From positions 1 through 59,624 of the forward strand of contig NZ_RQYL01000017.1 in NCBI RefSeq assembly GCF_003860125.1: a DNA stretch of 59,624 bases. Reading direction: 5' to 3'. The stretch is from Fretibacterium sp. OH1220_COT-178. Its GTDB lineage: Bacteria; Synergistota; Synergistia; Synergistales; Aminobacteriaceae. The position numbers and the translations under genes are program-made. The first letter of the stretch is position 1. Each line of letters begins with the position of its first letter. The notes under the pieces are model-generated. The model made no database searches, was not told the origin of the DNA, and was given only the letters and a program-made list of their open reading frames with translations. This document shows, in pieces, positions 53,614 to 59,624 of the stretch.

Positions 53614-54609
53614 ATGAGGAAAGCAGTGGCAGTCTTTGGCGTTGTCGCGTTATCGATAATGTTTGTGGCCTCCGGATGCCTCCGTGCAGGAGCGAACGAG
53701 CTGGTGTTTCAATTAGCCATGGTGGATCCTGAGACTTCTCCATACTACAAGGGAGCAGCAAAAGTTGCTGAAGAGGTTGCAGCGGCCACCGATGGAAGGA
53801 TCAAGATCAAAATAGCCGCCGGTGGTACGCTTGGAGGGGAGCGCGACACCGTTGAGCTTGCAATGACGGGTGATATTGACATTGCTACGGCAGCGAATTC
53901 AGTGATGACTAATTTCATCCCCGAGATGAGTATCTTGGATCAAGCCTTTTTATGGTCCAACGCAAAACAAGCACATGCGGCAGTGGATGGCCCCGTCGGA
54001 GTGCTCATTCAAGAAAAAGCAAAGAAACTCGGTCTGCATGTGATCGGCTATATGGAGTCCGGGTTCCGGAATGTCTTTTCGGTAAGGCCCATAGCAAAGA
54101 TTGAGGATTTTACCGGAATCAAGATTCGAACCATGCAGAATCAGTACCACATGACAGCGTTTAGCGCCTTCGGGGCAATGCCTGTCGCAATGGCGGCCGG
54201 GGAACAGTTTACGGCACTACAGCAGGGAACCATCGACGCAGCGGAAAACGCAATTGCAAACTGCTGGAACAATGGCTTCTATGAAGTTACGAAGAACATC
54301 ACATATTCCAATCACGCATTTGTCTACATCCTCCTCTGCATGTCAAACGAGGCGTGGAACAAAATCCCGGAAGATTTGCGTGAACCTTTCCTTTCAGCAG
54401 TTAAACGGGGTTGTGATGCCGAGCGCCAATATCTCGTCGAAGCCAACGAGGATGCCACAGAGAAACTCAAGGGAGCCGGCGTCGCCTTTCACAATATCGA
54501 CCACATGACATTGAAAACCGCCTACGAGAAGGCAGCCAAAGAAAAAGGGCTGAAGTTTGATCCTGCATGGGAAGCTGCCGTTACCGAAGTCCTCGCCTCA
54601 GTTAAATAA
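53614..54609 (+). CDS. dctP: TRAP transporter substrate-binding protein, DctP family
   Basis: This 331-residue periplasmic protein has a signal peptide with a lipobox-like VASGC (about 18-22). The DctP fold shows GGTLGGERDTVELAMTGDID (about 70-89) and the IKIRTMQNQYHMTAFSAFGA segment (about 169-188). The conserved Arg of the TRAP selectivity site is the R in IKIRTMQ, which usually pairs with a carboxylate. The ATG at 53614 follows GAGGAGG. The sugar-acid enzymes in the same locus suggest a uronate or aldonate ligand. Confidence 0.92.
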   Translation: MRKAVAVFGVVALSIMFVASGCLRAGANELVFQLAMVDPETSPYYKGAAKVAEEVAAATDGRIKIKIAAGGTLGGERDTVELAMTGDIDIATAANSVMTNFIPEMSILDQAFLWSNAKQAHAAVDGPVGVLIQEKAKKLGLHVIGYMESGFRNVFSVRPIAKIEDFTGIKIRTMQNQYHMTAFSAFGAMPVAMAAGEQFTALQQGTIDAAENAIANCWNNGFYEVTKNITYSNHAFVYILLCMSNEAWNKIPEDLREPFLSAVKRGCDAERQYLVEANEDATEKLKGAGVAFHNIDHMTLKTAYEKAAKEKGLKFDPAWEAAVTEVLASVK

Positions 54610-54637
54610 AGGCCTGTTCTGAGAACGACCGGTTTAA

Positions 54638-54680
54638 AAGGCAACGGAATCTCTATTAGACTGAGGGCCTCCGTTGCCTT
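54638..54680 (+). terminator. Hairpin between dctP and dctQ
   Basis: An 11-bp perfect stem (AAGGCAACGGA and TCCGTTGCCTT) with a 21-base loop is followed by AATTATT. It may be a partial terminator that gives more binding protein than membrane subunits. Confidence 0.6.
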
Positions 54681-54707
54681 AATTATTGATCGGCGACTGG
54701 GGGAATC

Positions 54708-55241
54708 ATGAAGCGTATTTTGAGTTTCTGCCAAAAGATGGAGAATGCGATCCTGGTTGTTACGTTTTCGTCCATGGTGTTGATGTTTTTTGTCCAGGTT
54801 CTTAACCGAAATATCTTCAAGTTACCCGGACTAGCTTGGCTTGAGGAGTTGGCGACGTATTGCCAGATCTACATGGTGCTGATCGGCACGGAAATCGGTC
54901 TTCGAGACGGTACTCAAGTATCCGTTACAGCTGTTATTGACTGTCTGAAAGGACGAGCCTACAAAATCGTCCGAATCCTGGCAAAGATCATCGTCATCGT
55001 GTTCTCCGGAACACTCGCATTCAGTACGATCCGGCTCCTTCGAGTGCAATTACTGAGCGGCCAGACATCCTCCGCAATGGGCATTCCCATGGTAATTCCC
55101 TATTTTGCACTGACTCTGAGTTTTACTGTCATTACGCTGGTACAGAGCGCAAGCCTGGTTGGAATGCTGAAGGATTGCAATCCTCACCTCATAGGCACAA
55201 AGGAGGAAAGCTCCGAGAAGGAGAGGGAGGAGAACATATGA
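54708..55241 (+). CDS. dctQ: TRAP transporter small permease, DctQ family
   Basis: This 177-residue protein has four hydrophobic helices. The segment WLEELATYCQIYMVLIGTEIG (split at about 45-65) is the DctQ signature. The ATG at 54708 has a GGGGGAA ribosome site. Its stop codon overlaps the dctM start. Confidence 0.9.
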   Translation: MKRILSFCQKMENAILVVTFSSMVLMFFVQVLNRNIFKLPGLAWLEELATYCQIYMVLIGTEIGLRDGTQVSVTAVIDCLKGRAYKIVRILAKIIVIVFSGTLAFSTIRLLRVQLLSGQTSSAMGIPMVIPYFALTLSFTVITLVQSASLVGMLKDCNPHLIGTKEESSEKEREENI

Positions 55242-56515
55242 CAGGCATCTTGTTGTTCGGCAGCTTCGCGTTGTTTCTAATTCTCGGGGTTCCCATCGCC
55301 CTGTCGCTGAGCGCAGCAACAATGTTCACGATCGTGGCGAGTTCAGACGTGTCGGCTTCAATCTCCACAGTTGCTCAAAGGATCTATGGAGGCTTGGAGT
55401 CCACATCTATCATGGCCATAGCTTTTTTCGTTCTGGCGGGCAATTTGATGACCAAAGGTGGAATTTCGCGTCGTATCGTGGATTTTGCGAATTCCATTAT
55501 TGGTGGAGTCCGTGGAGGCATGGCACTTGCCTTAGTTTTGGCATGCGCTTTCTTTGCAGCGCTCTCTGGCTCTGCCCCGGCAACAGTAGTAGCTATCGGA
55601 GTCATGCTTTACGACGATATGGTGCGTATCGGATATCCTCCCAAACGAGTGGCAGGACTTCTGGTTATTTCAGGAGGATTGGGCCCCATCATTCCCCCCA
55701 GCATCATCATGGTGATCTACGCAACGCTCACGGGAGCATCGGTTGGAAATATGTTCCGCTCCGGAATGCTGATTGGTATTATCATCATGCTGGCGCTAAT
55801 GGGCGTGGGGGCCTACTATGCCTATAAAGAATCCTGGCCCAAAGCGAGGAAGAAATATTCTATCGGCGAGTTCTGGGTCTCCGCTATTAAGGCAATCCCT
55901 GCCCTGATGCTGCCAATCATCATATTGGGCGGAATTTACAGCGGTTTTCTGACTCCCACGGAGTCAGCTGCAGTTGCGGTTGTCTGGGCATTGATCGCCG
56001 GAATGTTCATCTATGGAGAAATTCATGCATCAGATCTCGTGCCAATTCTTCTGCAATCGGCAAAGAGTTCTGCGATGATCCTTTTTATCATCGGAACCTC
56101 GACAGCCTTCTCCTGGCTTTTCACTTTTACCGGACTCTCCCGTTCGCTAGTCGCCTCCGTTTCTGCGATGAATCTCGGTCCTTCACTTTTTTGTGTCGTG
56201 GTCGCGGTTGTCTTGCTGGTGTTTGGAACCTTCATGGAGGGTATTGCCATAGCTGTGCTTCTGGTCCCCGTGCTCTGGCCAATAGCTCAGAACATGGGTA
56301 TTGATATCATCCACTTTGGCATGATCGTGTGCATCTCAAACGTTATTGGAACAATGACCCCTCCCGTAGCCGTAAACATCTTCGCAGCATCTTCCGTAAC
56401 GAAACTCAAGATGGGGGATATCTCCAAGGCAGGCATCCCTTTCTTTGTCGCTTACCTGATGGTTTTTGTGTCCGTGGTCTTGGTCCCCGCACTGAGCAAA
56501 ATAATGGTGCGATAA
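55238..56515 (+). CDS. dctM: TRAP transporter large permease, DctM family
   Basis: This 425-residue inner-membrane protein has about 12 helices and is the sodium-coupled transport subunit. The signatures ALSGSAPATVVAIGVMLYDDM (about 108-128, split) and GLGPIIPPSIIMVIYATLTG are clear. The late segment GTMTPPVAVNIFAASSV is also typical. The ATG at 55238 forms an ATGA overlap with the dctQ stop and follows AGGGAGGAG. Confidence 0.95.
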   Translation: MTGILLFGSFALFLILGVPIALSLSAATMFTIVASSDVSASISTVAQRIYGGLESTSIMAIAFFVLAGNLMTKGGISRRIVDFANSIIGGVRGGMALALVLACAFFAALSGSAPATVVAIGVMLYDDMVRIGYPPKRVAGLLVISGGLGPIIPPSIIMVIYATLTGASVGNMFRSGMLIGIIIMLALMGVGAYYAYKESWPKARKKYSIGEFWVSAIKAIPALMLPIIILGGIYSGFLTPTESAAVAVVWALIAGMFIYGEIHASDLVPILLQSAKSSAMILFIIGTSTAFSWLFTFTGLSRSLVASVSAMNLGPSLFCVVVAVVLLVFGTFMEGIAIAVLLVPVLWPIAQNMGIDIIHFGMIVCISNVIGTMTPPVAVNIFAASSVTKLKMGDISKAGIPFFVAYLMVFVSVVLVPALSKIMVR

Positions 56516-56572
56516 CACCCCACCTCGGACGATTTTAGACGCCCTCGGCAAAGAACACGCAGAGAGTCTATC

Positions 56573-57253
56573 ATGTCGCTTCAAGCAAAGTTAAGTGTCA
56601 TCCAACAGGTTTCAGAATATCTGAAGGCACATATTCAAGATGGAAGCTGGCCTGTCGGGAGTAAGATTCCGTCCGAGAATACCTTGGCCCATATCCTGGG
56701 GGCCAGTCGTGCAAGCATCCGGGTTGCCATACAGCAGTTTGTCGGCGTGGGGGTGCTTGAAAGCTGGCAGGGCAAGGGGACTTTCGTGAAGAGGGACATT
56801 TTGGATGTGTTTCCCAGCAAAGACTCTGTCCTGGCACAAAAGACCTACATGGATATCGAGAAGGTCTTAGAATTTCGCAGCTTTCTAGAACCCGAAGGAT
56901 GCCGTATCGCCGCTAGGAATCCGACACCTGAATTGATACAGGCGCTGGAACGGCATTTACGGAATATGATGGATAATATCGGTAACAGGAAGGTTTTTGT
57001 AGAACAGGATATCCTGTTTCACAAGTGCATTGCGCAAGGTTCAGGCAATATGCTTCTGGAAAAAAGCCTCTCAGAGGTGTTTAACGCAACCTTCTTGTTT
57101 CATCTTCAAATGAACGAAATATTTGGTTATCAGGATGGAATTTATTATCACTCTATCATTTTAAATGCGATTCGAAATAAAAAAACCAAATTAGCCCGAA
57201 AGTTGATGGATGAGCATATACAACAAGCCATTGCCCATTTGAAAGCTCAATAG
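56573..57253 (+). CDS. GntR-family regulator with FCD domain
   Basis: This 226-residue regulator has an N-terminal winged helix (SKIPSENTLAHILGASRASIR, about 29-49) and a C-terminal FCD ligand domain with E-x-R-x-x-x-E (VLEFRSFLEPEGCRIAA, about 96-112) and the usual late His residues that hold a metal. FadR-type regulators of this kind answer to sugar acids or organic acids. The ATG at 56573 lies 57 bases after dctM. Palindrome 53450-53462 is its likely operator. Confidence 0.9.
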   Translation: MSLQAKLSVIQQVSEYLKAHIQDGSWPVGSKIPSENTLAHILGASRASIRVAIQQFVGVGVLESWQGKGTFVKRDILDVFPSKDSVLAQKTYMDIEKVLEFRSFLEPEGCRIAARNPTPELIQALERHLRNMMDNIGNRKVFVEQDILFHKCIAQGSGNMLLEKSLSEVFNATFLFHLQMNEIFGYQDGIYYHSIILNAIRNKKTKLARKLMDEHIQQAIAHLKAQ

Positions 57254-57342
57254 CGACCGGTCTCTTAGGGCAAAAAGACAAAATTCCGTTGCGGTTCTTT
57301 GTAGAGTCGTTTGAGACGAATGTACAACAGGAGGACCTGGAG

Positions 57343-58137
57343 ATGAATCCAAACCGTTTGCGCATGGAACGTTGGAGAGTACAATCCCCCGAGGAGCCAG
57401 GGTTCCACCCTGTGATCATTCCCGATAAAAGCGAATGCCGTGTAGCACACGTATACCGACTAAACTTACAAAAAAACAAAGATTTTCTGATTGAATCCGG
57501 TAATTTGGAACTGCATCCCATCCTTATAGATGGCAACACATATTTGGGTGGACATCCCTCGCTCGATCAGGAAATGAATAAATTTGATTCTTTCTACATC
57601 CCGGCACAGACTTCCGTAACCTTAACAGCCTTGGAGGATAGTGTGTTCTACATTGCTGGAGCTCCCTATGAAGGGATCGGAGAGGCGGTTTTCCGTAAAT
57701 ACGATCCTGACCTGCCTATTGGAGAAATCCACCAGATCCATGGAGAGGGAGCGGGACGGCGTGAGGTGATGTTCACGCTAGCCACAGGAACACCGGCATC
57801 TCGGCTCATTTGTGGATTGACTTGGGGTGGCAATGGATCTTGGACCAGTTGGCCTCCACATCAGCACGAAAAGGATTTGGAGGAGGTTTATTGTTACCTC
57901 GACATGCCCGCGCCCGCCCTCGGTTTCCACATCAGTTATCTTGAAAGTGGCGGCATGGTGGACTCTGTTGTCCATCCAGTCCGCTCCGGAACAATGGTCG
58001 AGGTCCCCTGCGGATATCATCCTACAGTAGCCCCTCCTGGAATACGGAATACTTACTTTTGGGTGCTGGCCTCTTTTTCGGCTAAACAGCGCCGATACGA
58101 TCTGGCTATTCCAGATCCTGAATATCTGAAGTTTTGA
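57343..58137 (+). CDS. 5-deoxy-glucuronate isomerase family protein (IolB/KduI type)
   Basis: This 264-residue cupin-fold enzyme is predicted to isomerise a uronate-type sugar acid. The metal motif WPPHQHEKDLEEVYCYLDMP (about 170-189) and the late CGYHPTVAPPGIRNTYFWVL match IolB, including the His, Glu and His ligands. IolB acts on 5-deoxy-glucuronate in myo-inositol breakdown, but no other iol genes are here. A KduI-like or related uronate role is therefore possible. The ATG at 57343 follows AGGAGG. Confidence 0.85.
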   Translation: MNPNRLRMERWRVQSPEEPGFHPVIIPDKSECRVAHVYRLNLQKNKDFLIESGNLELHPILIDGNTYLGGHPSLDQEMNKFDSFYIPAQTSVTLTALEDSVFYIAGAPYEGIGEAVFRKYDPDLPIGEIHQIHGEGAGRREVMFTLATGTPASRLICGLTWGGNGSWTSWPPHQHEKDLEEVYCYLDMPAPALGFHISYLESGGMVDSVVHPVRSGTMVEVPCGYHPTVAPPGIRNTYFWVLASFSAKQRRYDLAIPDPEYLKF

Positions 58138-58158
58138 ATGCTTGAGGAAGAAATCATA

Positions 58159-59433
58159 ATGGAAATTTATAGAGAGTCGGAGCATCGCTCTCTGACGGAG
58201 ACCGAGATCCTCGAAGATCTCAAAACGCTGCTGGCCGGGTACCCTTCCCTCAAAAAGGTGCTGATTATTCCTCCGGACTTCACCCGCTTCCATTCTATGG
58301 CTGGAGAGATCACAGGGCTGCTTTGGCGGGAATTGAAAGGCCATGCGACCGTTCACGTAATGCCTGCCTTAGGCACACATATGGAGATGAGCGATGGGGA
58401 GCGGCTGAAGATGTTCGGCCCTCATATACCTAAAGCATGTTTTTTGACGCACCGCTGGCAGACCGATACTGTCTCGATCGGTCGTGTACCGGCGGACGTA
58501 ACCGAGGAGATCTCAGGTGGCCTTTTTGCCACAGATATCGAGGTGGAGGTCAACAAGCAGCTTCTCTCGGGAGGATACGACCTGATCTTGTCCGTGGGAC
58601 AAGTGGTTCCCCACGAGGTCGTTGGCATGGCAAACTACAGCAAGAACATCTTCGTCGGGATCGGCGGGCGGCAAATGATCAACAAAACCCACATGCTGGG
58701 CGCCTTGTGCGGCATTGAAGAGGCTCTCGGCAACGGGGACGCTCCGGTACGTCAAGTTTTCGATTACGCGCAGGAACACTTTCTCGGGGATTTTCCATTA
58801 GTCTATATCCTGACGGTCACAACTAGACATGGGAGGGACACCCATCTGAACGGCCTTTACATTGGCCCCTCCAGAAGGCCCTATGAAGAAGCCGTAAAGC
58901 TCTCGCAAAAACTGAACATCACCTACTTGGACCGCCCCGTCAAAAAGGTGGTTACCTATCTCGATCCTCACGAGTTTAAGACGACCTGGGTGGGAAACAA
59001 AGGGATTTACCGGACTCGCATGATCATCGCCGACGGCGGCGAGCTGCTGATCCTGGCCCCGGGAATCCGTGCCTGTGGGGAGAACCCTGAAATAGACGCC
59101 ATCATACGAGCCTATGGGTATAGGGGACGTAATACCACTTTGAAACTCTATAACGAAGGAGTATTCGAAAACCGGACCATGGTCGCCGCCCACCTTATTC
59201 ACGGCTCCACAGACGGACGTTTCCAAGTGATCTACGCAACGGACCCGGCCCTGTTCTCGGGCAAAGAAGTCGAGGCAATCGGCTATGAACATATGGAATT
59301 AGCAAAAGCTCTATCTATCTACGACCCAGACACCCTGGAGGACGGGTTCCATACATTGCCCGACGGCACGGATTTCTACTTTGTCAAAGCCCCCGCCATG
59401 GGGCTTTGGAAGCTCTCGACAGGAATTTCCTGA
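58159..59433 (+). CDS. LarA-family nickel-dependent 2-hydroxyacid racemase/epimerase
   Basis: This 424-residue protein has the LarA fold. The catalytic set of lactate racemase is conserved with the right spacing: His 74 in GTHMEMS, His 152 in PHEVVG, Lys 162 ten residues later (NYSKNI) and His 178 in NKTHML. LarA uses a nickel-pincer cofactor bound to that Lys to swap stereochemistry at a hydroxyacid carbon. Homologues include sugar-acid epimerases, and the locus suggests such a substrate. I chose ATG at 58159 since GAGGAA lies 10 bases before; ATG at 58138 adds seven residues. No LarBCE cofactor genes are in the window. Confidence 0.85.
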   Translation: MEIYRESEHRSLTETEILEDLKTLLAGYPSLKKVLIIPPDFTRFHSMAGEITGLLWRELKGHATVHVMPALGTHMEMSDGERLKMFGPHIPKACFLTHRWQTDTVSIGRVPADVTEEISGGLFATDIEVEVNKQLLSGGYDLILSVGQVVPHEVVGMANYSKNIFVGIGGRQMINKTHMLGALCGIEEALGNGDAPVRQVFDYAQEHFLGDFPLVYILTVTTRHGRDTHLNGLYIGPSRRPYEEAVKLSQKLNITYLDRPVKKVVTYLDPHEFKTTWVGNKGIYRTRMIIADGGELLILAPGIRACGENPEIDAIIRAYGYRGRNTTLKLYNEGVFENRTMVAAHLIHGSTDGRFQVIYATDPALFSGKEVEAIGYEHMELAKALSIYDPDTLEDGFHTLPDGTDFYFVKAPAMGLWKLSTGIS

Positions 59434-59463
59434 ACCCCTTGAACATTGTTCCCGACATTTTAT

Positions 59464-59624
59464 GGTTCCTCGTTATTCTGTGTGGGTAAGGATGAGTTCG
59501 AAATTGTCAGAAGTGGTATAATCGTAACATTATGAAAGACATTCAAGTGTTTGAAATCGCGCTTGGTCTGAAAAAGCCGTGGCATATCGAGTCCATAGAC
59601 CTCGATGCCGATAGAAACCGCCTT
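59464..59624 (+). mobile_element. Left end of an ISL3-family insertion sequence
   Basis: GGTTCCTCGTTATTC at 59464 onward resembles the terminal inverted repeat of ISL3 elements (GGTTCTTCGT-type, then GTGTGGGTAA). The transposase gene begins inside. The rest lies beyond the window. Confidence 0.7.
59532..59624 (+). CDS. ISL3-family transposase, N-terminal part
   Basis: The 31 visible residues read MKDIQVFEIALGLKKPW and continue HIESIDLDADRNRL. This matches the start of ISL3 transposases (L-G-L-x-x-P-W-x-V-x-S-x-x-x-D). A TATAAT lies 16 bases upstream. The gene is cut by the window end, so it cannot be judged intact. Confidence 0.75.
   Translation, partial: MKDIQVFEIALGLKKPWHIESIDLDADRNRL

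Overview
The window looks like chromosome of a GC-rich, diderm anaerobe of the phylum Synergistota (Synergistetes). The strongest taxonomic clue is the surface protein at 35964-38177, whose last residues form a Synergist-CTERM sorting tail (Gly-Gly-Gly-Cys, a short hydrophobic stretch, then a basic end). Supporting clues are a DUF3798 periplasmic protein, many peptide, sugar and TRAP transporters, a 2-hydroxyacyl-CoA-dehydratase-type radical reductase with its activator, and an ADP-heptose enzyme (hldE), which implies a lipopolysaccharide-type outer membrane.

Layout. 1-4100 (minus): sugar ABC transporter genes mglA (partial) and mglB, an exported protein of unknown function, and a glycerate 2-kinase. 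4197-12823: a visibly AT-richer island bounded by identical 50-bp direct repeats. It holds a two-gene operon (a 1799-residue STAND-like ATPase and a 394-residue protein ending in a HEPN RNase motif), a complete DDE transposase and a decayed IS3 fragment. 12774-14644: an exported protein and an ASCH-domain protein. 14720-18770 (minus): a zinc operon, zur-znuA-znuC-znuB plus two accessory genes, with a palindrome over its promoter. 18962-22560 (minus): an NMT1/SsuA-type ABC transporter ending in a tandem FmdE-like protein. 22849-24501: pckA. 24687-26140: a DUF3798 gene behind a perfect promoter and a leader with an internal terminator. 26247-30478: a lipoprotein, a PadR regulator and a second NMT1-type ABC transporter. 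30601-30939: a RelB/DinJ antitoxin followed by a 13-residue stub of a PIN-like toxin. 31276-35580 (minus): pyrR-pyrB-pyrC-pyrF-pyrE with a PyrR-binding hairpin in the leader. 35964-38177: the Synergist-CTERM beta-helix protein. 38271-43917 (minus): a five-gene peptide ABC transporter. 44047-48800 (minus): a sugar-type ABC transporter joined to a double-cubane-cluster reductase and its activator. 49231-52918 (minus): hldE, ugd and an SDR oxidoreductase. 53414-59433 (plus): a sugar-acid locus with a TRAP transporter, GntR/FCD regulator, IolB/KduI-type isomerase and LarA-type nickel racemase homologue, followed at 59464 by the left end of an ISL3-family element.

How the parts fit. Most of the window is uptake and central metabolism: peptides, sugars, sugar acids and zinc come in, pyrimidines are made under PyrR control, and PEP carboxykinase supports gluconeogenesis. 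The novel-looking content is the repeat-bounded island, whose sensor-ATPase plus HEPN pair has the logic of an anti-phage abortive-infection system. Smaller points of interest are the transporter/double-cubane-reductase operon and the transporter/FmdE operon. No tRNA, rRNA or CRISPR array was seen.
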